A stretch of DNA of 64,000 bases from Neocallimastix lanati (nom. inval.) (lineage: Eukaryota; Neocallimastigomycota; Neocallimastigomycetes; Neocallimastigales; Neocallimastigaceae), in assembly GCA_016946835.1 (NCBI GenBank), contig JACVTC010000043.1, positions 719,501-783,500 on the forward strand. Direction: 5' to 3'. Below, piece after piece: positions 10,560 to 21,967 of this stretch. How positions within the stretch are numbered: position 1 is the first letter of the stretch; every line of letters begins with the position of its first letter. A program made the translations under genes and the position numbers. Below the pieces are notes generated by a model. The model did not search any database. It saw only the letters and a list, made by a program, of their open reading frames with translations, and had not been told where the DNA came from.

Positions 10560-13301
10560 TTATATTGAAGCTAAGTAGGGTTTAACATTCTTAACATGGA
10601 CGTTTCTTTCTAGTATTTTGTGAGTATCTATTGTTTCTAAAACAAGTGTGTTAAATTTAGAAGCCTTAATTACTTTAAATGGTCCAATGAAAAATGGATC
10701 TAATTTCTTTCTTCCAATGTAGCGAACTAAAACTAAGTCACCAGGTTTATAGGTATGGTTCATACTATCAACTGCTTTGCTTCTTTGAAGCCAGTAAGAA
10801 TGAGCTTGCTTTATGTTTTCCATGGCTTCTTTTACCCATTTTTGGTGACGAATGAATCTTCTTAAATTATATTCATCATCTGATTCATTTTTATTTTTGG
10901 CAATGTCAGGAATAACAACACTCAATGGCCATAGATCTTTCCTACCATATAGGAGTTCAAAACTACTAAAACCGGTTACGCTAGACCTAGAAGTCCGAAG
11001 TGCCCATAGGGAAGCTGGAATATATTCATCCCAATTTGCTTGATAAAGACAGAGATGTCTTAATATTTTAATGATTTCTCTGTTCCTGTTCTCGACCTGT
11101 CCATTAGCTTCTGGATGGTGAGGAGCAACAAACTGAATCCACGATCCATATAAATCAACCATTGTTTTAGTGACATCCGACGAGAACTGCGTGCCATTAT
11201 CTGTTATTATTAGTTCCGGCACACCATGTCTTGCAAAAACATCTTTAAGAAAGCTAATTACATCTTGACTTTCTATTTTCTTTAAAGGTGATGCCTCTAC
11301 CCATTTAGTAGTGTAATCTACAAGTACGATTAAGTATTGATTTCCTTTATCTGTAATCGGTAGAGGACCTACAATATCAAGGCCTACTCTAACGAATGGT
11401 CTTTCAACAGGAGTGGGAATATTCGAAAGGTTTTTACTTATAGGCTTCGGACGATAACATTGGCAACGTAAGCATGTTTTAACATGCTTATTTACATCGT
11501 TTCTCATGCCTGGCCAGTAGTACGCTTCTTTTAGTCTTTTGAATGTTTTCTCGGCACCTTCATGACCCACAAGATGAGCCTTACGAATTAAAGAGGATTT
11601 AGTAGAATCGTCCTCTATCACTTTTAAAAATTTACCATTTTTGTCTTGAAAAACAAGTTGCCCATTATATAAAGAATAATTATTTTTAACATATTCAATG
11701 ATTTGGGGAGGAGCGAAGGAAGAGGTGTCATCGCTATCGGTAAGGATAGACTTAATAGAACTAATACGCGAAGGTAAACGAGACAGAGCATCTGCAAAAA
11801 CGTTATTTTTACCTTTTTCATAAATTAAATTAACTCTAAACTCATTAAAAATTGAAATCCACCTAAAATGACGGTCTTTGCTGGGAATACTATTATAGAA
11901 AAAACCAACCAAAGGTTTGTGGTCAGTATAAATATTGACTGGAAAAGGAGAAGCGGCTATATATGAACGAAACTTCTTTAAAGCAAAGATAACCGCAATA
12001 CCTTCTTTTTCGGTGACAGAGTAGCGGGTTTCAGCGTCTTTTAAACAACGGCTTACACAATAAATGAGAAATTCTATGTTAGATTCGTCTTGGACTTGTA
12101 ACAAAACAGCACCAACAGCGTAAGAGGATGCATCAGTCCGTATGATCAGTGGGCGGTGTGGATCTGGGTATTTCAAGACCGAATTTGAACAAATGACATT
12201 TTTAAGATTGTTAAAGGCGTCAGTATGGATGTTTGTCCAGTGAAATGGCTTTTTTGGACTAGTAAGTTTATATAAGCAGTTAGAGATACCTGCAAAATTT
12301 GGGATAAACTTCCGGTAATAGCTGATAAGGCCCAGAAAGGAACGAAGTTGAGTGACGTCTTTACTAGTATTCCACGAGGCTATTGCAAGAACTTTAGAGG
12401 CCATAGGCTTAATGCCCTCTCTGGTGAGCATGTGGCCAAGAACTTCAACTGAACCTTTACAGAATGAACACTTTTGTGGCATAAGAATACGATTCATCTC
12501 CCGTTGGAAGGTAGCAGGAGCATTAGTGAGTCCAAATGGCATTACTAAGAAATTGAAATTTCCAAACTTTGTCGTAAATGCCGTTTTTTCAACATCTTTT
12601 GGGTTCATTGGAATTTGATGGAACCCTGAGAATAGATCAATAGCAGAAAAAAACCTAGATCCGTGGACCGATTCCAAAAGTTCATCAATGAAGGGGAGAG
12701 CGTATGCATCTTTTATAGTAATTTGGTTAAGTCGACGGTAGTCGACACACATACGCCATTTACCATTTTTTTTGCGTACAAGTATGACTGGGAACGACCA
12801 AGGTGAATGTGACGGTTCATTTAATCCATGGTTTAATAACTTAATAATTTCATCTTTGAGGGCCTTGGATTGTTCCAGTGAGATTTTGTAGGGTCTTAAT
12901 TTGATCGGTTTTTCATTGGTAAGTTCTATTGTATGTGGTTCAGCTTTAGCAATGGATGCATCATCAATAGAATTTATAAGTACATCTTTATATTTGTCAA
13001 TAAGATTATTAAGTTTTATGTTATCAATATCACTAAGTTCAATACCACCATCAGGAAGTTCAGAATAAGCGGGGAATTCATCTGGATTACTATAAATAGA
13101 GATTCTAAATAATCTATTTGATGTAGTGATATCAGTTGGATGCGCTACGAGTACTGGGTTGGTGTCGGTTTTCATATACAGGGCATCATCGTCTGGATCG
13201 ACGAACAAACGATAATCTTTGTGAACCTGGCGACCTATGATAATATCATAAGAAGGGTCGTCGTCATCCAATATATAGAAGGGGGCATACAAGATTTTCA
13301 A
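10560..13301 (-). pseudogene. pol: Pol of element D: RT (deleted palm), RNase H, integrase
   Basis: 913 codons. RT fingers begin near 12870 (VRKKNGKWRMCVDYRRLN, MPFGLTNAPATFQREMNRIL). Directly after this the frame jumps to KCSFCKGSVEVLGH, so relative to element E about 40 residues including the catalytic YIDD are missing in frame (near 12480); RT should be inactive. RNase H: RTDASSYAVGAVL, TDHKPLVGFF, VFADALSRL. Integrase: HLVGHEGAEKT...CLRCQ zinc region near 11540, then catalytic D (VGLDIVGPL), D (ITDNGTQF) and E (HHPEANGQVENRNRE), then the GPY/F-type tail (FFIGPFKVIKA). The apparent start at 13301 is a TTG produced by a frameshift in a C5 run (13281-13285); the true upstream frame is the protease frame. 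Confidence 0.9.
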
Positions 13302-14511
13302 ATTTTAAGCATAAATTAATAACTTGATTAGTGGAGGTCATATTCTTTCCAGGGACTTTAAAGTAGTTTCTTTCAAGAATGTGGACTTTATGATTTTTAG
13401 CAATTAATTCAAAAAAAGGCTTGTTAATGATGTTTACTTCTGCTCCTGTATCTACTAATACTTTCACGACATGTTTATCAATGGAACCAATCACAGCGGC
13501 GATATTTGCTTTATTTATTAGATTTATTCTTTTTGTGCTAAGGTCGTTTAAACTGGATTCAACTACTTTTTCACTTACAGGAGTAGAACTTTTGTAATCA
13601 GTGTTAATATTTTTAAAAACGTTTATAAGAAAATCGGAGTCATTTTCGTCTAGATTTGTATGGTGAACGGAATTGATTTTTCTAATATCTTTAGGGTTTA
13701 ATTTTAAACCCTTAATGCATAAACGTCTTAATAGAGGACTTACGGCAAATAGCTGAGCAAAGGTTATTCCGGCATTCGAATTGTTTAGGGCTTCAAAGAG
13801 GTCATATTCCTTCTTGTCATCTAACATAAGAATAGTTCTGAGGAAGTCATAATAATTTTTCTTTGTAGCGTTGTCGTTGATTTCCGTGTCTGGAACGTCT
13901 ATTTCAACCTCCTCATTCTTATTAGTAGAATCCAGACCTATTCTTCTCTTATTTCTTTCTTCTTTATTCTTTTTCTTGGCTGAAGAAATATTTTTCCCGG
14001 CAATAACAGAAGTGTCTAAAATTTCTAATTTATTGGAGTTGTTCTTATGAAGAATTTTACCATTTTGGTTCCGTTGATACACTTCTTGATCTGGTTTTTC
14101 TTGTTGAGCTTTCAGTTGAGTAGCTTTGGTATTTATAGGAGTAGCATTTTCCATAAGTCTCTTTTTGGAAAAAGTATATTGTTCATTTTTGTTTATTTTG
14201 TTAGTATCGGAGTGTTTTCGTTTGATACCATATAAAAGATTATTATTATCTTGGATGCTGGTTGAATTTACTAAATCTTCATGTGGGAAATTGTAATTAT
14301 TTGATTTTTCTTCGGATTCGTCTGTAGATGATGTGGTATCAGACTCAGGGGCCTCTGGATAATTATGGTAATGGTTAACTTTGGATTTTTCACCGTGATG
14401 ATATGCAGTTGCCTTATGATTATTATGTTCGTTTTTGTTTCTATATTCAAAAGCGCTATCAATCTTGTTTATACGTCGGGAAGATTGAGAACTTCCCTTT
14501 ATTAATTTAAA
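13264..14511 (-). pseudogene. pol: Protease region of element D Pol, up to the frameshift mutation
   Basis: Entered by -1 frameshifting from gag at 14505-14511 and open to 13264; the first ATG is at 14154. An N-terminal basic, asparagine-rich linker leads to a conserved patch (EALNNSNAGITFAQLFAVSPLLRR), also seen in E, G and H as ITIGQLLNACPKIRSQL. The protease core is VLVDTGAEVNII (about 13440-13475), the only canonical D-T-G-A triad among the CCHC elements here. The frame is thrown off at 13281-13285, where one extra C in a C5 run separates it from the RT frame. I read this as a mutation, not recoding, because no related element changes frame at this point. Confidence 0.85.
14478..14511 (-). 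promoter_or_regulatory. -1 frameshift signal of element D
   Basis: Slippery heptamer T TTA AAT in the gag frame (14505-14511), a 7-nt spacer containing the gag stop TAA, then a perfect 6-bp stem GGGAAG/CTTCCC (14492-14497, 14478-14483) with an 8-nt loop. Pol is open in the -1 frame across this point. Confidence 0.8.
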
Positions 14512-15356
14512 TGTTTTTGATATTGGATTATTGTAGCTATTGCTTTGTTCAGATCGGACATTTCATTAGGGCAAAATCTTTCTTCATGTCCCTTTTCATG
14601 ACATCTATGGCAAACGTGGATCTTCATTTCAGCGAAGCTTTTGGTCAAAGCTTCTAGATCGGATTCTTGAATATCCTTATCTATTTTCTTTCGATCTTTC
14701 TCAACTTTATTGAATTTATCTTCTGATAAGTTATTCTGTTTCCTTCTGTTGAAGCTTCTTCTTTTAGGTATTCTGTTAAATTGTGTACTATCGTATTCAT
14801 CATCGCTTACATAAGGTTCAATAGTTTCTTCGACCTTCAATGCAATATCGTATGCATCTTTTAATGATTTTGGTTGCTTGGTCAGTAGCGCGTTAAAAAC
14901 AGGGGTTCTCTTCTTACAAGCTTTTTTATATAAGAATATCAACCTTTCTTCATTTGGCTTGTCTCTTTCGGATATTTCTAATAATAGTTCTTTAAATATT
15001 TTATTAAACTCTTTAACGGAGTATTTACTAATTTTTAAAGCTTCGAGTTTATGTAAATTAGCGTTAGATATTTTGCTATTACTGAATGGTTCCCCTATTT
15101 TTGAAATAAAATCGGAGAGTGATAGGTCTTTATTTTCGTAATATATATCAATACTACGATCTTTAGTTTTGCCATAGGTAGCTAGTATCACGATTTTCTT
15201 TTTTTCTTTTTCTGAAAGAGATAAATCTTCGAAGATATCTTCTACTTCCATCTTCCACCGAAAGAATTTAGTATCTCTTCTTCCTAGAGCGGCAATTTCT
15301 TTAGCCATGAGAGTGGCTTTTTCATAATCATTTTCTTTTATTTTATTTGAAGACAT
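14502..15356 (-). CDS. gag: Gag of element D
   Basis: About 284 residues from the ATG at 15356 (MSSNKIKEND). An upstream in-frame GTG lies inside the primer site and is not a credible start. Helical, charged capsid-like region through ~residue 210 (FFRWKMEVEDIF, SVKEFNKIFKELLLEISERDKPNEERLIFLYKKAC), basic stretch (RRSFNRRKQN), then one zinc knuckle C-x2-C-x4-H-x4-C (CHRCHEKGHEERFC) near the C-terminus. The gag stop TAA falls in the spacer of the -1 frameshift signal. Leader between the 5' LTR and ATG is only 88 nt, far shorter than in G and H. Confidence 0.88.
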   Translation of the reverse strand: MSSNKIKENDYEKATLMAKEIAALGRRDTKFFRWKMEVEDIFEDLSLSEKEKKKIVILATYGKTKDRSIDIYYENKDLSLSDFISKIGEPFSNSKISNANLHKLEALKISKYSVKEFNKIFKELLLEISERDKPNEERLIFLYKKACKKRTPVFNALLTKQPKSLKDAYDIALKVEETIEPYVSDDEYDSTQFNRIPKRRSFNRRKQNNLSEDKFNKVEKDRKKIDKDIQESDLEALTKSFAEMKIHVCHRCHEKGHEERFCPNEMSDLNKAIATIIQYQKHLN

Positions 15357-15424
15357 AAAATAAAACGGTAGATAATTTAAGAATATGGGGAATTGTGTGT
15401 TATATAAAGTAGGCTTTCCGGGGT

Positions 15425-15442
15425 AAGAGTGGTTCTCCACCA
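15425..15442 (-). promoter_or_regulatory. tRNA-type primer-binding site of element D
   Basis: Two bases inside the 5' LTR the element-sense sequence is TGGTGGAGAACCACTCTT, with the TGG expected for pairing to a tRNA 3' CCA end. The donor tRNA was not identified; it does not match the 3' end of the tRNA-Ile in this window. Confidence 0.7.
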
Positions 15443-15444
15443 CT

Positions 15445-15870
15445 TAATAAATCTTGGTTATAAATAGATTTTTTGATTATATAGAAATTGTTTTATATAC
15501 TTTATAAATATATATAAGTATATAAATCTTTATTAATTTATTGATTCATTTATTATTAAAAATTTATTTTATTCAAAAGAGAGAGATTAAAAATATTTTT
15601 TTTTAAATTATTATTTTTATATTCTAAAATTGGTGTAACAACAATATCCAATCAGTAATAATAATAAAATAATAATTATAATTTTATAATAAAATATTCT
15701 TTAGAAATAATAGTAAAGTATTAAGAATTATTAATAATTTATATATAATACTAATAAAATAATCTATTATTATTTATATCATAAATTTTATAATAAAATT
15801 AAAAATATTTTATATATATAAATATATATATATTTTTAATAAATAACGTAATTATAGTTATTATTTATCA
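15445..15870 (-). repeat. 5' LTR of element D
   Basis: 426 bp, matching 10022-10458 except for an ~11-bp deletion after TATAAATAGATTTTT. Followed by the AGAG duplication (15871-15874). Confidence 0.9.
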
Positions 15871-15874
15871 AGAG

Positions 15875-17072
15875 TGATACGATATTATTAAAAGTATCGG
15901 TGTTCGGTTGAGCAAGTTGTTTGATTATAAAATAATATATTCTAACAGAAGAATATAATAATAAACACACACTAATAAAATATATAGTAAACAATAATAA
16001 TTCTTTTGTCGTATTTTAATTTTATTATTTTATTTTATATTTAAATATTAATCAATATATTTTATTATTTTAGTTATATTAATACATATTAAATTCTACT
16101 AAATTTTATATTAGTTAATTCCTCTGAATAACTAATTATTTTCTTTATAACTATAATTATAATAATATTAAGTTTTCTCTCCTTAATATTAACTTTTTAG
16201 TTAACTCTCTAACTTCCTTCTTAATTTATTATTTATTTTCTTCATTTTATATTTCATTATTTCTCTTAACTCTATTCTATTGGTTAGTTTATCTTATTTA
16301 ATTTTATTAATACTTATTAATTGTACAAACTCATTTATTTACATGTATTAAATTATTTATCTATTATTTAATGTTAAAGTTTTTAGATAATTTGGTCTTA
16401 ACGATTAGGTCAAGATGCCAAATTATAGTAATTAATTAATAATTAAATTTTATTCTTATTCAAAACATATTGTTATTAGTAAATTTTATAATTAGGTTTT
16501 TATCTAAAATATAAATTTTATTTAATCTTAATAATATTTTATTACATTATTATTTTATATAATTATTACTATAATTTAAATTACAATAATCCTACAAAGG
16601 ATTAATCAAAGAATTTAAACATGTATTTATATAAAATAATTAATTATTAAAATATTAATTATTAATATGAATATGTAAATAATATTAATATAAGTTTGAT
16701 ATTGATAATATAAAGTTAGATAATAATATAAATATTTAATATAAATAAAATATAAGAATCAAATATTGCTAAATATTATATTTTATAATTAAAATATAAT
16801 ATGTAGAAATTAATTTAATGACAATCACGTGTTTACATTATTTAATATATATTAAATTCAATATGTTAATAATATTTAGTAATTAGTTGGCCTAGACTAA
16901 TTCCTAAATATTTTAATAATAATTATTATATTATTAATTATTAATATTGAAATTCAAATAACTGAATTATTGAAATTGAAATTGAAATTGAATTAAATGG
17001 AAATTCAATTATTATCTTAACATTTAAATTATTTTTATAGTTATTTCTATATTATTTGTAAGTGTCGTATCA
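15875..17072. repeat. Solo LTR-Z, with nested LTR-Y4
   Basis: Inverted termini TGATACGA/TCGTATCA, about 540 bp without Y4. The left flank is AGAG (15871-15874). The right copy AGAG is split by the later LTR-3 insertion (AGA at 17073-17075, G at 17920). No partner LTR in the window. Confidence 0.65.
16372..17022 (-). repeat. Solo LTR-Y4 (F-like, diverged)
   Basis: 651 bp, TGTTAAAG...CTTAACA, with a perfect 5-bp duplication TTTAA on both sides (16367-16371, 17023-17027). It carries CACGTG near 16828 and the CCTACAAAGG block that corresponds to CTTACAAAG in F. Confidence 0.75.
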
Positions 17073-17075
17073 AGA

Positions 17076-17914
17076 TGTAAATAATTAATTAAAAATATTT
17101 AATTATATTAATAATTAATTCTTTCTACAATTAATAATAAAAAATATTATTAATTGAGATAAAATTAAAAAATATAATATAAAAATTGAAAACGAAAATT
17201 TAAAAACTTAGAGTTTATTATAAGATTATAATAAACAACACTAAAAGTAGGTTAAGAGAATTTTAGAAATTATTTTATTATAAAAATTTTTTATTAAAAG
17301 TAATTTTAAGATATTTGTGTTAATTATTATAATTTATTATAATAATAACTCTTGATTATTTTTAGAAGAATCAAGAGTCCTATTTATATTAATTTGATTT
17401 CTAATCTTGGAAAATTATCTCTATCTAGAAAAAGATTAGAAGAAAAAACTAGATAGATCTCGATTGGTGTTTAATTACATCAATCTTTAGTTAATAAGAA
17501 AACCCGAATAAGGGAGAAAACTTATTAACTAATTATATATTAATTTTATTAATATTTAATCACAAGTATAATTAAATAATTAATTCTTTTAATTATCTTA
17601 ATTAAAAGTCCAAGAAATAATATAATTTAATTATTTCTTGATTAAATAAAATTATCATTTTAATACAATTTAATTTTTCTTAATTAAATAGAATTTAACA
17701 TTATTTTAATACAATAATACATTATTATAATTTAATATATTAATTATTGATAATTTAATTTAATTTAATTTTAAAACAATAACATTAATTAATAATTACT
17801 ATGTGACATAATTAATAAAATTATTCATAAAATTTTATAAAATAATAAACTTTAAATATTAAATTTTTAATAAAGAATAATAATTATTTTGAAAAATAAT
17901 TATAATTCTTTACA
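17076..17914 (-). repeat. Solo LTR-3 (B-like)
   Basis: 839 bp, TGTAAATAAT...TTCTTTACA, flanked by perfect CAAGA duplications (17071-17075, 17915-17919). It has the ATAATAACTCTTGATT block with TATAAATA about 35 nt upstream on the minus strand, as in LTR-2, C1 and C2. Confidence 0.85.
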
Positions 17915-17920
17915 CAAGAG

Positions 17921-18601
17921 TGATGCAGGTACACAATAAACTTCAAAAAAAAATGAAAATAATATATTAGTTAATAATTTAATTTCAATTTCCAGTTTTT
18001 TTTATTTTTTTTAACTCCTCCTTTTTTATTAAGTATTTTCTTTTTCTTTTATACTTTTTTACTACATGAATTTTTATAATAATTTAAATTATTTTAATTC
18101 TTATTAGTATAATTATTACATGTGATTTTAAATAATATTTTTTAAGAGTTATTTTAATAATAAAAATATTAATACTAATATAATTAATATTATCTTTAAT
18201 GACAAATATTATTAATGATAAAATTAAAAAATTTAACAATAAAATTATTGGTAATATTTTTGATAATATAATTCTTGAAACAATTTAATATTAATAATAA
18301 TTAAATATAATAATAAAACAATTTAATTAATATAAGATAATAATTATTTAATAATTAGTCATTAATCAATTTAATTAAATAATGATTTTTTAATAATTAG
18401 TCATTAATCAATTTAATTAAATAATAATTTTTTAATAATTAGTCATTAATCAATTTAATTTGATAATTTATATAATTATTTTAAATTAAGAATAAAATTT
18501 TGGAATTATAAAAATAGTTTAAAATATTTAATACATAAAGTTATTAAACTTAATTATAATTTCCAATAGTATAATACGAATTATTAGTTAGTTCCGTATC
18601 A
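17921..18601 (-). repeat. 3' LTR of element E
   Basis: 681 bp beginning TGATGCAGGTACAC and ending TTCCGTATCA on the plus strand. The adjacent element-sense purine tract AAAGAAAGGGCG (18602-18617) is the likely plus-strand primer. Confidence 0.9.
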
Positions 18602-18614
18602 TGACGCCCTTTCT

Positions 18615-20312
18615 TTATTTAGACTTCGTCCCTGAAGTCTCTAATTCACATAATTTATAAGGAACTATATTTTTTAGATGTACATTCCTATCAGAAATTT
18701 CGCCGGTAATAGGATCTGCGAGAGTAACTGTATTAAATTCCTTTTTGATGATTTTCAGTGGGCCTACGAAATAAGGATCTAATTTTCTTCTGTTTATTAA
18801 TCGTATTAATACTAGGTCTCCTGGATTGTAGTTGGCTTTCATTCTTTTCACCTGGTTCCTTCTGTCTTCCCAAATTTTGTTGGCTGTAGTGATATTATTA
18901 ATTGCTTCATGAATCCATTGGTAATGTTTAGCAAATTTTCTTATAAGGTATTCCGTAATACTTTCACCTTTTTCTTTTTTATCCAGATTTAAAGATAGCT
19001 CGAAGGGTTGTAAGTCACGACGGCCGTAGAGTAATTCAAAGCTTGAAAATTTTGTTACTTCGTTTTTGCAGGTACGGAGAGCCCACAAAGCACTTGGTAG
19101 AATTAAATCCCAATTTTCTTTATTTTTATTACATAATATTCTTAGATATTTTCCTATTTCTTTATTTCTGTTTTCTACCATACCATTAGATTCAGGATGA
19201 TAGACAGAAACAAAGTGCACATAAATACCATATAAATCTAGGAAAGCTTTAGTTTTGTCGGACTTGAACTGGGGACCGTTATCCGTTATTAATATTTCGG
19301 GAACTCCATGTCTTGAGAAAACTCTTGTTAAGAAGCCTATTATATCATCAGATTCAATCTTGACAGTGGGTTCAGCTTCAACCCACTTTGTTAAATAATC
19401 GACTAATACTAGGATATACTGATTTCCATTTTTTGTTTGTGGTAAAGGGCCTACTATATCCAGTCCTACCTGGGTAAAAGGTAATCCCGGCTTTGTTGGG
19501 ATGTGTTCGGTGTTTGAATTGAAAGTTTGTGGTTTGAACAGTTGGCAGTGTTTACACGTATTGACTATGTATTTTACATCCAAGACCATGTTATTCCAAT
19601 AGTAATCACGTTTGAGCCTGTTATACGTTTTGAAGATTCCCTCATGGCCTATCCTATGGGCTTCTAATAATAGTTTAATTTTTTCTTTATCTTCTTTAAT
19701 TACTTTTCTGAATGTGCCTCCATCTATAAAATATTCTTCATTGTTTATTCTTGAAAATTTTTCTTCAAACTTATTTAATAACGAATTTTTTCCTGTATTA
19801 ATTTCTTCTAAATAGGTAGCTATTACTTCCGATGGTTTTGATCTAAGTCGAGATAACGCATCCGCTAATACATTACGTTTTCCTGGTTCGTAAATGACTT
19901 TAACTTTTAACATAGAGAACATAATTACCCATCTTGACTGTCTGGCATTTAAGGTTTCTTTACTTTTGAATATACTTATTAATGGTTTGTGATCTGTGAA
20001 CAACAATATTTCGAATTTACTTCCCGAAATATAGGATTTAAATTTTTTAACACAAAAAGCGGCGGCAGCTCCTTCTAAATCTGTAATCCCATAGTTTACT
20101 TCAGCTGGTTTCAAAGTTCTGCTCATATAATGTATTGGTTTTTCGATATTATTTTCATCTTTTTGTATCAGGACTCCACCTATTCCATCTTTTGAGGCAT
20201 CTGTCCTGATTATAAATTGTTTGTCGAAATCAGGCATTGATAAAATAGGGGCTGTGATTAATCTTCGTTTAAGTTCTTCAAAGCTCTCTTGTTGAACAGC
20301 TTCCCAATTTTT
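18615..20312 (-). pseudogene. pol: RNase H and integrase of element E
   Basis: The frame is readable from about 20310, after the deletion junction, to the stop at 18615. RNase H: IRTDASKDGIGGVL, DLEGAAAAFCVKKFKSYI, TDHKPLISIF, VLADALSRL. Integrase: HRIGHEGIFKTYNRL...CKHCQ zinc region near 19620; catalytic D in VGLDIVGPLPQ, D in LITDNGPQF, E in YHPESNGMVENRNKE; tail DPYFVGPLKIIKK (GPY/F module). All integrase catalytic residues are present. No chromodomain follows. The first ATG (20237) is internal to the RNase H region; the natural product was a continuous Pol. Confidence 0.88.
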
Positions 20313-21967
20313 TTATTAATTGGTGATATTCCTTCAATTGATACTGTGTGTCCTAATAATTCAACTGATTCCTTGAAAAAATCACATTTGTCGAGATTGA
20401 TTTTTAATCCATTATCCTTTAGGATATCAAATACTTTCTTCAAATCTTCTATGTGTTGTTCAAAAGTTGGAGAGAATATGATTAAATCATCGATATATAT
20501 AAACATACACTTCCCAATGAGCGGAAAAAATATCCTGTTCATCTCTCTCTGGAAGGTTCCTGGGGCATTGCATAAACCAAACGGCATTACCCGGAATTGG
20601 TAATTACCGTACATTGTTGTAAAACTTGTTTTGGGAATGTCTTCATGGAACATTGGAATTTGATAAAAGCCGGAGAATAAATCTATTGTTGAAAATACTT
20701 TAACTTTCTTTCCGATTGAGAAAAGTATATCATCTATTAGTGGCAGAGAATAAGCGTCTTTAATAGTAACGTTGTTGAGCTTCCGAAAATCTATACACAT
20801 TCTCCATTTATTATTCTTCTTCCTTACAAGAATAACTGGAGAAGACCATGGTGAACTGGATGGTTCAATTAAATGGTTGTTCAGTAATTTAATTAGCTCT
20901 TCCTTCAGGGCGTCTGCTTGTACTTTAGATAATCGATAAGCTTTTTGTTTGATTGGAATCGTATTTTCTTCTAAACTGATATGGTGCGGTAATAACTTTG
21001 TTGAACCTAATTCATCTATTTTTATTGCTAAGATTTCAATATTATCTTTTAATAGTTCCTTGAATCGGCCTCTAACTACTTCTATTGTATTTTTTATAAT
21101 TTGTTCAATTCTTGTCTTCTTTTCTTCAATGATTGTATTTTCTTCTTTGTCTTTTTTATTTTCCTTAATCGTAATTGCATTCTGTATTTCTGCTGATTCT
21201 TTGTTTATGAAACAAAATAACATGGAGTCTGGATTATCTTGCATTTCAGTTTCTTCAATTTTTACTTCTTCATCTATTTCTTTTTCTTCTTCATCTATTT
21301 CTTTTTCTTCTTCATCTATTTCTTTTTCTTCTTCATCTATTTCTTTTTCTTCTTCATCTATTTCTTTTTCTTCTTCATCTATTTCTTTTTCTTCTTCATC
21401 TATTTCTTTTTCTTCTTCATCTATTTCTTTTTCTTCTTCATCTATTTCTTTTTCTTCTTCATCTATTTCTTTTTCTTCTTCATCTATTTCTTTTTCTTCT
21501 TCATCTATTTCTTTTTCTTCTTCATCTATTTCTTTTTCTTCTTCATCTATTTCTAAAGCTGAGATTGTTGTAAATGTACCATCTTTCTTCATTTTACATA
21601 GACTATTACGAATAGGATTAATGAATAAATTATTATCCTTTAAGGTCCTAAAACCTATCAAGATATCAAACAGATCCTGATCATGTTCTATTACTCTAAA
21701 TACGTCTTGAATAATGAAATCGTTGAATTCAACTGTTAAATGATATAATTCAGAGGATATGTGGGTCTTCGAAGTTACCTGTATAATATTGTTAGTTGTA
21801 TAACCAAATGGTTTTATATTTTTCAACTTGCCTAAAAACTTACTCGTTATTATGTTGATGCTTGCACATGTATCTAAAAAGGCGAATCCATCTTCTCCGT
21901 TAATTTTACACTTAGTAGTAGCTATATCCTTCCTTGAGACAGTAGATAATACCATTTCTTCCATTTT
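20258..21967 (-). pseudogene. pol: Protease-RT of element E with an EIDEEEK repeat insert
   Basis: 568 codons from the ATG at 21964; the original frame entered from the linker at 21912-22517 before an A6-run frameshift (21964-21969). The protease core is GFAFLDTCASINIIT (about 21840-21880), with D-T-C replacing D-T-G. Residues ~138-235 are 14 copies of a 7-residue acidic repeat. RT: VRKKNNKWRMCIDFRKLN, STIDLFSGFYQIPM, MPFGLCNAPGTFQREMNR, catalytic YIDD near 20500. After LLGHTVSIEGISP the frame hits NKK and is truncated; about 57 residues of connection expected before RNase H are absent. Confidence 0.88.
21271..21553 (-). repeat. 21-bp coding minisatellite, 14 units (EIDEEEK)
   Basis: A 21-bp period runs without visible slippage between its first and last CATCTATTTC boxes (21271 and 21544, exactly 13 periods apart). 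It adds a strongly acidic segment between protease and RT of element E. The homologous linker in A, D, G and H lacks it. The antisense frames are open only because of the repeat. Confidence 0.95.

Larger units (their letters stand above)
10022..15870 (-). mobile_element. Element D, Ty3/gypsy retrotransposon, coding-dead
   Basis: Complete insertion of 5849 bp between AGAG duplications (10018-10021, 15871-15874). LTRs lie at 10022-10458 (3') and 15445-15870 (5'). They are nearly identical apart from an ~11-bp indel, so the insertion is fairly young. Order in element sense: 5' LTR, TGG-type primer site, gag with CCHC, -1 frameshift signal, protease, RT-RNase H-integrase, A tract, purine tract, 3' LTR. 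Coding is broken by a C5-run frameshift and a loss of the RT YxDD segment. Confidence 0.9.

Noticed and set aside
10852-12618. Plus-strand frames of 60-90 codons opposite element D pol (and similar ones opposite A, E, F, H and G2)
   Set aside because: Shadows of the minus-strand coding sequence, with no homology or start context.
13281-13285. Programmed frameshift between protease and RT in element D
   Set aside because: The C5 run has no stop-proximal slippery heptamer or hairpin, and E, G and H have continuous protease-RT frames; a 1-nt indel is simpler.
17919-17923. Imperfect duplication AGTGA/AGAGA around element E
   Set aside because: Moving the LTR start three bases outward (TGATGCAGG / TGGTGCAGG) gives a perfect AGAG duplication and a better primer-site spacing.
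21239-21556. Antisense frame rich in Phe/Ile/Tyr opposite the EIDEEEK repeat, and a Ser-rich frame at 20949-21680
   Set aside because: Both are mirror images of the minisatellite on the coding strand; no independent coding signal.
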